A DNA stretch of 64,000 nucleotides, from NCBI RefSeq assembly GCF_003316875.1, contig NZ_QMIL01000005.1, positions 99,518 to 163,517 on the forward strand, in the 5' to 3' direction. The position numbers and the translations under genes were made by a program. This document shows positions 8,848-18,628 of the stretch, in pieces. Numbering within the stretch: position 1 is the stretch's first letter; every line of letters begins with the position of its first letter. The notes beneath the pieces were generated by a model. The model was given only the letters and a program-made list of their open reading frames with translations. It did not search any database and was not told the DNA's origin. The stretch is from Aliidiomarina celeris (GTDB taxonomy: Bacteria > Pseudomonadota > Gammaproteobacteria > Enterobacterales > Alteromonadaceae).

Positions 8848-9205
8848 AACTGATGTCCTAAACGATAAAAAACGAGGCGGAATTTTACCTTGCTCGCTGC
8901 CATATTTCGAGCTTTTTAACTACAGGATAACAAGCGCGACAGACATAGAAGTGGTTTGTATGAACACAAGCGAGACAACGTACAGGGTTTTTTTTGAGCG
9001 CCGATTTGTTGTTTAGTTTATTGATTTTTAATAATTAATAGTAAAAAGCAAGTCAAAAGGACTACCTCTTACGCTGTAGGGTTTTATTTCCTTTGGTTTG
9101 ATCGAGATCAAGCTACGTTTTCTCGAAATCTCTAAAGTGCTCTCCTTGCACTCTCTCATATCAACATAAATCAAACAATTTGCTTTTTGTGAAGGACGCA
9201 TTCTT
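8848..9205 (+). other. 358-bp intergenic region between yeeN and aer
   Basis: A divergent promoter region with no credible coding frame. The right half is AT-rich (a long A/T run around 9000-9060) and holds the FNR-type box at 9098-9111 with a candidate -10 at 9131-9136 (TCTAAA). The Shine-Dalgarno GAAGGA of aer is at 9191-9196. I could not assign a convincing yeeN promoter on the minus strand. Confidence 0.6.
9098..9111 (+). promoter_or_regulatory. FNR/Anr-type binding site upstream of aer
   Basis: TTGATCGAGATCAA is a perfect match to the FNR consensus TTGAT-N4-ATCAA. Its centre is about 38-41 bases upstream of the start site implied by the -10-like TCTAAA at 9131-9136, the position of a class II activator site. 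It lies 95 bases before the GTG of the aerotaxis receptor. Confidence 0.75.
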
Positions 9206-10789
9206 GTGAGACGAAATTTACCTGTAACCGATACAGAAGAAGTGTTTCCCGCGACCGCTAATATTCTGTCTACAACAGACACCAAAGGGCGAATAACTTA
9301 TGCCAATGCCGACTTTATAAAGGTAAGTGGGTTTAAGCATGAAGAGTTGATTGGTAACAATCACAATATGGTGCGCCATCCAGACATGCCGCCGCAAGTG
9401 TTCAAAATGTTTTGGGCTCGCATTCAAAGTCAGAAAAGCTGGATGGGTGTGGTAAAAAATCGTTGTAAGAATGGCAATTACTATTGGGTAGACGCCTACG
9501 TTACGCCAGTAAAAGAAAACGGAGTTGTAACTGAGTATCAGTCGATTCGCCGCAAGCCGATGGCCGACACGGTTCGTCGAGCAAAGAAGGCTTATGCTCG
9601 TATTCAGGCCGGTAAACCACTGCGCAAAGCACGTTTGCAAATTCCATTCACCCTAAAGCTAATGCTGTCGGCACTGTTGCCAACGCCGTTAGTGACCTTG
9701 TTGCTTTACTTTGTTAACCCGTCATTACTTGGTGCGGGCATTGCCGTAGGCATGGCAATGACGGCGGCATTTCAGTGGCGGATAGCGCAGCCTTGGCACG
9801 AATTAGTCGCCGATGCAGAGCGCATTAACCCAGACCCTGTAGCCTGCTATGTGTATACCGGTCGTAACGACGAATTTGGCAAAGTGAGGCTGGCGCTACG
9901 AACACTCGAAGCCGATACGGCCGGTTTGATAGGCCGTGTTGCCGATTCTGCGGACGCATTGGGCCATAGCGCAACACGTTTAAGTGTAGCAATAACACAG
10001 TCGCGAGAAGGCACCCACCAGCAGTTTGAAAGTACCCAGAAAGTAGCTGCGGCGGTAAGCCAGATGCGCGCTGCTATGGTAGAGGTATTGAATTCAGCGC
10101 GCAGCAATGAACACAACGTGGCGCAGGGGAATGAATTGGTAGGGGAAGGGGAGCGCGTTGCAGTTCAAAGTACCGAGGCCATGACGGTGTTAACACAAGC
10201 CATTGAGCGCGCGGCACAAAAGGTGTCGGAAGTTGCGCTGTACAGTGAAAGTATTCAAAAAATTCTTGATGTTATACGCGCAATCGCCGACCAAACCAAC
10301 TTGCTCGCTTTAAATGCAGCGGTAGAGGCTGCTCGCGCCGGCGAAGACGGGCGCGGTTTTGCGGTTGTAGCAGACGAAGTGCGCGCTTTGGCAGCGCGCA
10401 CACAAACCGCAGTGAAAGACATTCGTAGTGTAACCGAGGCTTTGCTTACAGACGTGTCGTCGGCAGAGGAAGAAATGAAGCAAGGCCGTGCCCATGCGAA
10501 AAGCACGATGGAACATACCGAAGCCACACTGAAGGTATTAAGCGACGTGTTGCACGCTATGCAGGGCATTCGCGATGGCAATACCACCATAGCCGCGTCT
10601 ATTGATCAGCAGCAACAAGCCATAGAGGAAATACGAATGAGTATGGAAAATGTGCGTAGTATGTCTGAGCAGAACCTCGATGGCGTGAATATGAGTGAAC
10701 AAGCGAGCACCGATTTACTCCGCGTTACCGAGCATTTAAGTGGCCTAACTCAACAATTCTGGGACGACCGTAGCCGCGATTCAACCTAG
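9206..10789 (+). CDS. aer: PAS-domain methyl-accepting chemotaxis protein, aerotaxis receptor Aer
   Basis: 527 residues from GTG 9206 (GAAGGA upstream). The N-terminal PAS domain (about 10-115) keeps at identical positions residues known to bind FAD in E. coli Aer: N34, R57-H58-P59-D60, F66 and N85 ([10 protein letters not shown]). A short hydrophobic hairpin (about 150-190, with a short non-cytoplasmic turn) anchors the protein, and there is no periplasmic ligand domain. The long signalling coil ends in the hairpin tip [20 protein letters not shown] followed by [13 protein letters not shown]. It senses the redox state of electron transport through FAD and signals to CheA/CheW, which are not in this window. 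Regulation by an FNR-type protein is suggested by the upstream box. Confidence 0.9.
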   Translation: MRRNLPVTDTEEVFPATANILSTTDTKGRITYANADFIKVSGFKHEELIGNNHNMVRHPDMPPQVFKMFWARIQSQKSWMGVVKNRCKNGNYYWVDAYVTPVKENGVVTEYQSIRRKPMADTVRRAKKAYARIQAGKPLRKARLQIPFTLKLMLSALLPTPLVTLLLYFVNPSLLGAGIAVGMAMTAAFQWRIAQPWHELVADAERINPDPVACYVYTGRNDEFGKVRLALRTLEADTAGLIGRVADSADALGHSATRLSVAITQSREGTHQQFESTQKVAAAVSQMRAAMVEVLNSARSNEHNVAQGNELVGEGERVAVQSTEAMTVLTQAIERAAQKVSEVALYSESIQKILDVIRAIADQTNLLALNAAVEAARAGEDGRGFAVVADEVRALAARTQTAVKDIRSVTEALLTDVSSAEEEMKQGRAHAKSTMEHTEATLKVLSDVLHAMQGIRDGNTTIAASIDQQQQAIEEIRMSMENVRSMSEQNLDGVNMSEQASTDLLRVTEHLSGLTQQFWDDRSRDST

Positions 10790-10926
10790 CCGCTTCAGTA
10801 GCGGTGGTGATAATCGACATCACTGCTATACCACGAATGAGTTTGTTTAATTTCTGATCGGGATGCTTCATTTATCGTTCATAATTTGTTACAAATAGCA
10901 CATCTTACTGCTGCTACTGGACGCCA

Positions 10927-13002
10927 ATGCCGAAGTTCTTCGCACACTTGCCCACTGTTTTAGTGTTGCTTGCTTTATTTTGTTTTGGTACGGCCCACGC
11001 AGAGCATGAGCCTGAGCGCGCGTTTGCACATGAAGACGCTGTTATAGAAGCAGCGCTCGATAACTATTTAATCGACTTCCCCGAAAGCTATGAAGAAGCG
11101 ATTGCGGTGCTTGAAGCGATACTGCGGACTCAGTCTGCTGACACCCCAGTGATGAGCCGCGTTCGAACACTCACTTATTATGGTATAGACCTTTGGTATG
11201 CCGATAGGGCAGAAGAGGGTTGGCAGGTATTGAGCGACGCCCTCGCTATAGCCGAGGAAAGTGGCGTAACCGACGCTATTGCCGAAGCTCGTGCTGGCAT
11301 CGTGTCGTTACACTTTGACGAGTGGAACGTGCAAGAAGCCCTCGTTGAATTAGAGAAGCTAGAACGCATTGCCAATGGTATTCAGTCGCCACGTATTCAG
11401 TACTTTGTGCATAACTTGGCGGGTCGTGTGCTGCAAAGTGTGTCAGACCATGAAGGCGCGCTGGGGCACTTTTTGATTGCTGCGGAAGCAGTGCGAAAAA
11501 CCCAACCGGAATTACAAGCGGGCCGCCGACAACTTTTAAATGGTGCCATTGCCTATCTACAGTCGGAACTGCGTAATTACGAAACGTCATTGGAGTACGC
11601 CGATATTGCCATTGAGTTGTCTATTCAAGAGGGCTTCTATTATGACTTGGGCGACTTGTACTTATTAAAAGGCTTTTTGCACGGCGAACTTGAACAAATA
11701 GATGAAGGCATACAGGCCCATGAAGAGGCCATTAAGTGGGCGCGAGAAAATGAACAGCATGAAGTGGTGTTGCTGAGTTTAAACAATATAGGCTCCACGT
11801 ATATTCAACTGAAAGACTACGAGAAGGCGCGTGAAATACTGAATGAGGCGTTAACGGAAGCCATAGCACGGGAAAGTGTTGTTACCGAACAACTGTTGCG
11901 GTTTAACTTGGCTTACGTCGAGGTATTTAGCGGCAGTTACGACCGCGGCATTGAAGCGTTAGAAGCGGCCACAGAGCGCTTGCGGGCTGATTACACAGAC
12001 CCTCAGTATGCTGATTTATTGGGTTACGTTGCCGAAGCATACATTGAAGCAGAGTTATGGCAAAAAGCAGTGGTAGCCCTTACCGAGCAGCGTGCTCTAA
12101 ACGAGAAAATAGCACAGAGCCAGCGTGAGGAAGCGCTCAATGAGCTGCAAACGCGCTATCAAGCAAATGAGCAGGCCGTGCAAATAGAATTGCTGGAGCA
12201 AGCCAATGAACTACAAAACCAAGTGATTGAAAATTCCGCACTGCAACAACGTATTTATGTTCTTTTTGCTGTGGTGGTGGTGCTGGGAAGTATTTTATTA
12301 CTCATCTTATTGCGCCTAGCTTATAAAAATAATTTGCGCTTGAAAGACGTGAACAGAAAATTAAAGCACCAAAGTTCACACGACCCACTTACAGAAGTAT
12401 TGAATCGTCGCTCTTTCCAAGACGCAATGCGAACGCGTGAACAGCAATATGAGCAAGTTCAACAGCAACAATACCCAGACGCCATTTTATTGCTCGATAT
12501 CGACTTTTTTAAGCAAATTAATGACCAGCATGGCCATGCGGCAGGCGACTTGGTGTTAGTTGAGCTGGCAAAAAGGCTGAAGCGTATATCACGCACAAGC
12601 GATATGGTAATTCGCTGGGGTGGCGAAGAATTTCTTATTTATTTGAAAGAGATGAACCCGGACAACTTGGCACAATACACCGAACGGGTGTTAGAAGTTA
12701 TTGCTGAGCGGCCAGTGAAAGTGGCCGATAGTGAGCTGCAGGTGAGTGCGACGGCAGGCTTTATTTCGCTTCCTTTCGACTCCGTAAGTGAACAAGAATT
12801 AGACTGGGAACGTTGTTTACAAATAGCCGATATGGCCCTTTACCTTGGCAAGGTTCACGGCCGCAACCAAGGGCTGGGTGTTATGGGCCTTAATGTACCG
12901 TTTGAAGAAGCACAACAAGCTTTAGCGAAAGACTTGGCGGGTGCAATTGAACGAGGTTGGGTCCGCACCGTACAAGTGCGCGGACCCGAACTTAACGACT
13001 AG
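10927..13002 (+). CDS. Diguanylate cyclase with exported TPR sensor region
   Basis: 691 residues. A signal peptide (1-26, GTAHAEH) is followed by about 400 residues of helical TPR-like repeats (for example ALGHFLIAAEAVR, YYDLGDLYLLKGFLHGEL, YEKAREILNEAL), a coiled-coil stretch rich in Glu and Gln, one membrane helix (about 440-462, VLFAVVVVLGSILLLILL) and a GGDEF domain (about 475-645). The active-site motif is GGEEF at residues 565-569, with an intact RTSD inhibitory I-site five residues upstream, so product inhibition by c-di-GMP is expected. No EAL domain. The ligand of the periplasmic repeats is unknown. A GC-rich hairpin (about 12959-12986) lies in its last codons; the gene is convergent with the S9 peptidase with a 1-base gap. 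Confidence 0.93.
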   Translation: MPKFFAHLPTVLVLLALFCFGTAHAEHEPERAFAHEDAVIEAALDNYLIDFPESYEEAIAVLEAILRTQSADTPVMSRVRTLTYYGIDLWYADRAEEGWQVLSDALAIAEESGVTDAIAEARAGIVSLHFDEWNVQEALVELEKLERIANGIQSPRIQYFVHNLAGRVLQSVSDHEGALGHFLIAAEAVRKTQPELQAGRRQLLNGAIAYLQSELRNYETSLEYADIAIELSIQEGFYYDLGDLYLLKGFLHGELEQIDEGIQAHEEAIKWARENEQHEVVLLSLNNIGSTYIQLKDYEKAREILNEALTEAIARESVVTEQLLRFNLAYVEVFSGSYDRGIEALEAATERLRADYTDPQYADLLGYVAEAYIEAELWQKAVVALTEQRALNEKIAQSQREEALNELQTRYQANEQAVQIELLEQANELQNQVIENSALQQRIYVLFAVVVVLGSILLLILLRLAYKNNLRLKDVNRKLKHQSSHDPLTEVLNRRSFQDAMRTREQQYEQVQQQQYPDAILLLDIDFFKQINDQHGHAAGDLVLVELAKRLKRISRTSDMVIRWGGEEFLIYLKEMNPDNLAQYTERVLEVIAERPVKVADSELQVSATAGFISLPFDSVSEQELDWERCLQIADMALYLGKVHGRNQGLGVMGLNVPFEEAQQALAKDLAGAIERGWVRTVQVRGPELND

Positions 13003-13003
13003 A

Positions 13004-15316
13004 CTATTGCGAGTCGGTTACTGGCAAATGTTGCCAAAAGAAGAGCGCTTTGAGGGTTCGGAAGTGCTCTACAGTTCCTTCCCCTTCACTAATGCTATGC
13101 GAACGATTTGGGTAGGCCATGAAGGTAAATTGTTTTTGATGGCGAATCAGCTCATTTTGCAAACGCTCTGAGCCCTGATAATGCACATTGTCGTCGCCGG
13201 TGCCGTGAATTAGCAATAACTGGCCTTGCAAATTATGCGCATGAGTGACGGCAGAGGTTTCTTCATAGCTATCTGCGTCTTCTGGTAACAGCCCCGAATA
13301 ACGCTCTTGGTAAATTGTGTCGTAAAGGCGCAGATCAGGCACTGGCGCAGAAGCAATACCGACATGGAATAATTCGGGGTAACGGAATAGCGCATTTAAT
13401 GTTTGTGAGCCGCCGCCGCTGTGCCCCCAAATACCCACCCGATCACTGTCAATCCAATCCCAACGTTCGGCCAGTTCCGTGAGCGCGTCGGCTTGGTCAC
13501 GTACGGTAACAATACCTAGTTGTTTATATATCGAGTGCCGCCAAGCTTGCCCACGCGGTGAGCGTGTTCCACGGTTGTCGACGGAAACGACAACATAACC
13601 GAGCTGAGTCATGTATTCGTGCCACAACCACAAGTGGCCCAACCAACGGTCTGCGACTGTTTGTCCCCATGGTTCTCCGTACACGAACATAATGAGTGGA
13701 TACTTTTTGTTTGGGTCAAAGTTGCCTGGGCGCATCACGTATCCGTCGAGTTCTAGGCCGTCGCGTGCGGTGACTTGGAAAAACTCGGCATTATGCGTTA
13801 CTTTTTCGGCTATGCGCGATTTCAATTCTGTGTTCAACTCTAGGGTTTGAATCACTTCGTGGTTGGGTAATGAAACCATACGGGTTTCTGGCGGAACACC
13901 AAAGCGTGAAAAGGTATGAATGGCGTAATTGCCGTCTTTCGCAATTTGATAACTATGGCTACCGTTCCAGTCGGTAGGGGTTAACCGTTCGGGCGCACTC
14001 GTGCCGCTCAGGTCGACGCGGAACAAATAGCGTTGTAACGGAGATTCAGGCGACGCAATAAAATATGCATAACCTTCGCCCTGCGCGTTAGCGACAATTT
14101 CGAGAAGTTCAATAACGTCATAGTCGCCCTCGGTGAGCGCAATTAGGCGCTCACTGCTTTCGGCAGCGTCGGCGTTGTAGCGATAAAGATGACGAAAGCC
14201 GCTGCGCTCGCTTTGCCAAGTGAAGCTTTGACCATTGCGGAAAAAGCGCACGTTATCGACTTGCTCAACCCACGCATTGCTTTGTTCGGTAAGTAAGCGC
14301 TGAGCGTTTCCGGTTTCCCGATCAGCCAACATAAAGTGCATGGTATTTTGGGCGCGGTTCATGTGTTGCAGCATCAGTTTGTCGCTATTGCCTGCCCATT
14401 CCATACGCACAATGTAATGTTGGCGTGGGTCGCCCTCAAGTTTTACCCATGTGGTTTCGGCACCCTCGGTTACCGGTAAAACGCCGACCCGTAAGGCCGA
14501 GTTGGTTTCGCCAACTTTCGGATAAGGGAACGAGGTGGTGGTGGGATAGAGTTCACTGGTGTTGTCGATCATGGTGAAGCGCTTCACGCCGCTGGTGTCT
14601 ACTTGCCAATAGGCAATGAACTCACCATTGGGTGACCAGCGGAAACCGTCACGAAGGCCAAATTCCTCTTCGTTCACCCAGTCGAAAGTACCGTTGATAA
14701 GGTTCTCGCCACCGTCGTGGGTTAACTGGGTAATGGAGTTGTTTGTGAGTGACTCCACATAAATATTATTTTGCATGACATAAGCAACACGTTCACCACT
14801 GGGGTCAAATTTAGCGAACTGCAAAGTCGACTCTGGGGCGAATGCGCCGAGTTGCGTAAGCTGGTTGGTGGTGCGGTCTAACACCCAGTAGTCGCCCAAA
14901 GTGTGGGTGCGCCAAGAGCGCACCGTGTTGGTAAAAATAAGTACTTTATTACCGTTATCAGACCACTGGTAATCAGCAATTGTGAGCGCTGAGTCTTGCC
15001 CCTCGGGCGTAAGCTGCGCGGCGCTGACCAATACGGTACGCGCTTGCGTTTGCGGGTGATAACGCACAATGTCGCGGCCGCCTTGTGTGTTCGACTCCAG
15101 TGTGGTGTAACCGGAGCCGTCGGCCAGCCAGCGGGTGGCCGGTAACGACGCGGTTGCAAAGTAGCGGTCCGTATACAGGTCGGTTAACGTAAAGGTAGTG
15201 TCGCTGGGAAGGGCATTCGTGTTGCGTGAATGGGCTGCCGGCGGAGCTGTAGTTTGGCAAGCGCTTAACACGAGGCCGCTTACGAGCGCCATTGTGGCAA
15301 TGTAGCGAGCTTTCAT
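13004..15316 (-). CDS. Dipeptidyl peptidase IV-like S9 peptidase lipoprotein
   Basis: 770 residues. A lipoprotein signal (lipobox VLSAC, Cys20) predicts anchoring in the envelope. A beta-propeller follows, with the DPP IV signature DWVNEEEFGLRDGF, whose Glu residues hold the substrate amino terminus. The C-terminal alpha/beta hydrolase domain has Ser633 in GIWGHSGGGSQ, Asp708 or 709 in GDDNVHYQG and His740 in NRSHSISEG, spaced as in mammalian DPP IV. It should cleave Xaa-Pro dipeptides from peptide amino ends. Together with oligopeptidase A next door and the S8 exoprotease at 20-23 kb it fits a protein-feeding lifestyle. Confidence 0.95.
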   Translation of the reverse strand: MKARYIATMALVSGLVLSACQTTAPPAAHSRNTNALPSDTTFTLTDLYTDRYFATASLPATRWLADGSGYTTLESNTQGGRDIVRYHPQTQARTVLVSAAQLTPEGQDSALTIADYQWSDNGNKVLIFTNTVRSWRTHTLGDYWVLDRTTNQLTQLGAFAPESTLQFAKFDPSGERVAYVMQNNIYVESLTNNSITQLTHDGGENLINGTFDWVNEEEFGLRDGFRWSPNGEFIAYWQVDTSGVKRFTMIDNTSELYPTTTSFPYPKVGETNSALRVGVLPVTEGAETTWVKLEGDPRQHYIVRMEWAGNSDKLMLQHMNRAQNTMHFMLADRETGNAQRLLTEQSNAWVEQVDNVRFFRNGQSFTWQSERSGFRHLYRYNADAAESSERLIALTEGDYDVIELLEIVANAQGEGYAYFIASPESPLQRYLFRVDLSGTSAPERLTPTDWNGSHSYQIAKDGNYAIHTFSRFGVPPETRMVSLPNHEVIQTLELNTELKSRIAEKVTHNAEFFQVTARDGLELDGYVMRPGNFDPNKKYPLIMFVYGEPWGQTVADRWLGHLWLWHEYMTQLGYVVVSVDNRGTRSPRGQAWRHSIYKQLGIVTVRDQADALTELAERWDWIDSDRVGIWGHSGGGSQTLNALFRYPELFHVGIASAPVPDLRLYDTIYQERYSGLLPEDADSYEETSAVTHAHNLQGQLLLIHGTGDDNVHYQGSERLQNELIRHQKQFTFMAYPNRSHSISEGEGTVEHFRTLKALFFWQHLPVTDSQ

Positions 15317-15455
15317 AGCACGTTCCTTAGTTTGAATTATGGTTTTCGTTCTCTAAAGGTGGCTCGATTCTAACAGCCTTTTCGCAGTGCTTGAATTCTT
15401 TGTCGTGCGACCTTATGTAAGCAGGTATAAATAAGTAATCAATCAAGAGAGCCTT

Positions 15456-17522
15456 ATGAGTCATTCAGAGCAGAACCCCTTACTTCAGCCTTTTCAGCGT
15501 CCGCCCTTTTTGTCGATAAAACCGGAGCATGTGAAGCCGGCAGTTGAGCACGCCATTAGCGACTGCCGCAGAGCTGTAGAACAAGCTGCGAAGGCCATTG
15601 CTGAGGGAAAACACGCCGATTGGAATACAGTGGTTGCACCGCTTGAAGAGGCTGACGATCAGCTCAATAAAATTTGGTCGCCGGTGTCGCATTTAAATGC
15701 CGTGGTAAGCTCCGACGCATTGCGTGAAGCGCACGACGGTTGTTTACCCTTGCTGTCGGAATATGGAACTTACGTTGGGCAACATGAAGGCTTATACCGG
15801 GCTTACTTGGCGTTACAAGAGAGCGACGCGTTTAAGCAGTTAACGCCCGCACAACAGCGCGTTGTAAATGAAGCGGTAAAAGACTTCAAACTTTCTGGGG
15901 TTGGCTTGCCACAGGCACAAAAAGAGCGTTACGGCGAAATTCAAGCGCGCCTTTCTGAGCTGAGCTCAACCTTTAGCAACCAAGTGCTCGACGCTACGCA
16001 CGCTTGGCATTGCCACATTACGCACTCAGAAAAATTAGCAGGATTGCCGGAAAGTGCACGCGAAGCTGCAGCTGAAGAGGCAAAGGCGCGGTCACTCGAA
16101 GGCTGGGTGTTCACCTTAGATATTCCAAGTTACTTGCCAGTAATGTTGTACGCGCAGGATCGTGCTTTGCGCGAAGAGATGTACCGCGCCTACACAACCC
16201 GAGCCTCTGAGCTTGGCCCAAATGCCGGTGAATTCGACAACACCGAGATAATTGAAGAAACCTTAGCGCTGCGCCATGAGCTGGCGCAACTCCTTGGCTT
16301 TGAGCATTATGCTGCGCTGTCACTCGAGAGTAAAATGGCGGAGTCTGCCGATCACGTTATGGCGTTCTTACACGATTTAGCAAAACGTTCTTACCCACAA
16401 GCGCAGCAGGAACTCGCGGAGGTGCGGGACTTTGCCGCGGCACACGGGGTAGCGCAGCTAGAAGCCTGGGATATTGCCTTTTATTCCGAACAACTTAAGC
16501 AGCAGAGCTATGCTATTTCCGACGAATTATTGCGCCCTTACTTTCCAGAGCAGCAAGTGATAGAAGGCTTGTTTAGCGTAACAGAGCGCTTGTTTGGCAT
16601 TCGTATTCAAGAAGTGAAGCACGTGGAAACTTGGCATGAGCATGTTCGTTATTTTGAGCTGCTCGACGAGGCAAACAATGTGCGTGCCAGTTTCTATCTC
16701 GACCTTTACGCACGCAGTAAAAAACGGGGTGGTGCTTGGATGGCCGACTGTGCTGTCCGCCGTCGCACAACTTCGGGTATGCAAAAACCAATTGCGTTTT
16801 TAACCTGTAACTTTAATAAGCCTGTGGGTAATAAGCCTGCGTTGTTTACCCACGACGAAGTGCTCACTTTATTCCATGAATTTGGCCATGGCTTGCACCA
16901 CATGCTCACCCAAATGGACATTGCTGCAATTTCCGGCATTAATGGGGTGCCTTGGGACGCGGTAGAGTTACCGAGCCAGTTTTTAGAGAACTGGTGCTGG
17001 GAAAAAGAGGCATTGGCCTTTATTTCAAAGCATTACCAAACCGCTGAGCCCCTGCCGGAAAGCTTGCTGAACAATATGCTGGCAGCACGCAACTTCCAGT
17101 CGGCAGTGCAAATGGTGCGGCAGCTTGAGTTCTCAATGTTCGACATGGCGATTCACATGCAGCCTAATGCGTCTGAACCCGGTGTGGTGCAACAGATACT
17201 GAATCAGGTCAGAGCTGAAGTGTCGGTGGTGCCTACACCCGAATTTAATCGCTTCCAAAATAGTTTTGGGCATATTTTTGCAGGGGGCTACGCGGCTGGC
17301 TATTACAGCTATAAATGGGCAGAAGTGCTGTCGGCAGACGCGTTTGCTCGGTTTGAAGAAGAGGGTATCTTTAACACCGCAACCGGCCGAGACTTTTTGC
17401 ATGCAATTTTAGAGCAGGGCGGCAGCGACGATGTGATGAATCTCTTTAAAGCGTTCCGAGGGCGCGAGCCGGATATCAGTGCGCTGTTACGCCATTCGGG
17501 CATTCAGGAGCAAGCCGCTTAA
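15456..17522 (+). CDS. prlC: Oligopeptidase A (M3 family metallopeptidase)
   Basis: 688 residues, close to E. coli PrlC (680). It opens NPLLQPFQRPPFLSIKPEHV as in the family. The zinc motif HEFGH is at residues 474-478 in TLFHEFGHGLHHML, and the usual downstream ligand region and substrate-binding segment (FGHIFAGGYAAGYYSYKWAEV) are present. Cytoplasmic; it degrades short peptides, including cleaved signal peptides, down to dipeptides. ATG with GAGAG upstream. Divergent from the S9 lipoprotein peptidase and convergent with the DUF2970 gene. Confidence 0.97.
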   Translation: MSHSEQNPLLQPFQRPPFLSIKPEHVKPAVEHAISDCRRAVEQAAKAIAEGKHADWNTVVAPLEEADDQLNKIWSPVSHLNAVVSSDALREAHDGCLPLLSEYGTYVGQHEGLYRAYLALQESDAFKQLTPAQQRVVNEAVKDFKLSGVGLPQAQKERYGEIQARLSELSSTFSNQVLDATHAWHCHITHSEKLAGLPESAREAAAEEAKARSLEGWVFTLDIPSYLPVMLYAQDRALREEMYRAYTTRASELGPNAGEFDNTEIIEETLALRHELAQLLGFEHYAALSLESKMAESADHVMAFLHDLAKRSYPQAQQELAEVRDFAAAHGVAQLEAWDIAFYSEQLKQQSYAISDELLRPYFPEQQVIEGLFSVTERLFGIRIQEVKHVETWHEHVRYFELLDEANNVRASFYLDLYARSKKRGGAWMADCAVRRRTTSGMQKPIAFLTCNFNKPVGNKPALFTHDEVLTLFHEFGHGLHHMLTQMDIAAISGINGVPWDAVELPSQFLENWCWEKEALAFISKHYQTAEPLPESLLNNMLAARNFQSAVQMVRQLEFSMFDMAIHMQPNASEPGVVQQILNQVRAEVSVVPTPEFNRFQNSFGHIFAGGYAAGYYSYKWAEVLSADAFARFEEEGIFNTATGRDFLHAILEQGGSDDVMNLFKAFRGREPDISALLRHSGIQEQAA

Positions 17523-17544
17523 CCTGTGCGATTAGCATAGGCGG

Positions 17545-17760
17545 CTACCCGCCGGTGCTTTGTATCACCCATTTTACAATGCCGGCAATAGAGAGCACGA
17601 AAAGCACAATAAAAAGCACACCAACAATTAAGTAGGGTAGCGGGTTTTTTTGGCTGAAATCCCGCTTGCGGTTGGCCTCCGTTTGGACACCAAACATGGC
17701 GGCCAACACGCTCCAAATAATACTGAGTAAACCGGGTTGTTTTTGCGAGCTTTCACTCAT
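17545..17760 (-). CDS. DUF2970 small membrane protein
   Basis: 71 residues with AGGAC upstream of the ATG. An N-terminal amphipathic part (LLSIIWSVLAAMFGVQTEANRKRDF) carries the conserved AA-FGVQ and N-xRDF features of DUF2970, followed by a single membrane helix (PYLIVGVLFIVLFVLSIAGI). Function unknown. It overlaps nothing and stands alone between prlC and rpe. Confidence 0.85.
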   Translation of the reverse strand: MSESSQKQPGLLSIIWSVLAAMFGVQTEANRKRDFSQKNPLPYLIVGVLFIVLFVLSIAGIVKWVIQSTGG

Positions 17761-17917
17761 TCGGTAGGTCCTCGTTATTCGCCAGTATAAAGGGTCAATC
17801 TAGCACTATCGTTCTTTTTAGGCTAGCACCGAGGGTGCAAGGGCAGAGCGGTCTTGCTAAACTAGCGCAGCGGCGTTGTGCTGCGCGTTAGAAAATCATC
17901 ACACAAAGGGTTAGGTT

Positions 17918-18592
17918 ATGGCTAATTTTCTCATTGCTCCATCGATTTTGTCGGCCGATTTTGCCCGTTTAGGCGAAGACGTAGAGCGCGTGTTAAATGC
18001 TGGAGCGGATGTTGTTCATTTTGACGTGATGGACAACCACTTTGTTCCTAACCTTACCTTTGGGCCCATGCTGTGCCAAGCCCTGCGCGATTACGGTATT
18101 ACCGCGCCGATCGACGTGCACTTAATGGTGTCGCCGGTAGACAGCATTGTGCCGCAGTTTGCCAAAGCGGGCGCGTCTATGATTACCTTTCATCCAGAAG
18201 CGTCTGTGCACATTGATCGTACGTTGCAGCTCATTAAAGATGAAGGCTGCCAAGCCGGGCTGGTGTTCAATCCCGCTACACCATTGCACTACCTTGACTA
18301 TGTAATGGACAAGCTCGACGTTATTCTACTCATGTCGGTGAACCCAGGCTTTGGTGGTCAGTCTTTCATTCCAAGCACGTTGGATAAACTGCGTGAGGTG
18401 CGCAAGCGCATAGACGCCAGTGGCCGTAACATTCGCTTAGAAGTTGACGGCGGCGTAAAGGTCGATAATATCGGCGAGATTGCGGCTGCCGGTGCCGACA
18501 TGTTTGTTGCAGGCAGTGCCATATTTAACGCGCCGAACTATAGCGACGTAATTCAGGCTATGCGCACTGAAATTGAGCGCGCCACTGTATAA
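17918..18592 (+). CDS. rpe: Ribulose-phosphate 3-epimerase
   Basis: 224 residues; ATG with AAGGGTTAGG upstream. Interconverts ribulose 5-phosphate and xylulose 5-phosphate in the pentose phosphate pathway. TIM-barrel landmarks: [32 protein letters not shown] (metal and catalytic Asp), [10 protein letters not shown] (metal His), [11 protein letters not shown] and LEVDGGVK (catalytic Asp). In E. coli the order is rpe-gph-trpS; here trpS follows after 36 bases with no gph. Confidence 0.97.
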   Translation: MANFLIAPSILSADFARLGEDVERVLNAGADVVHFDVMDNHFVPNLTFGPMLCQALRDYGITAPIDVHLMVSPVDSIVPQFAKAGASMITFHPEASVHIDRTLQLIKDEGCQAGLVFNPATPLHYLDYVMDKLDVILLMSVNPGFGGQSFIPSTLDKLREVRKRIDASGRNIRLEVDGGVKVDNIGEIAAAGADMFVAGSAIFNAPNYSDVIQAMRTEIERATV

Positions 18593-18628
18593 TTATCTGA
18601 TTTTAAAAACTTTAAAAGAGAAACAAAG

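Noticed and set aside
12959-12986. Terminator in the last codons of the diguanylate cyclase
   Set aside because: The stem GGGTCCGC/GCGGACCC is strong but there is no T run on either side, so it may only be a GC-rich coding stretch.
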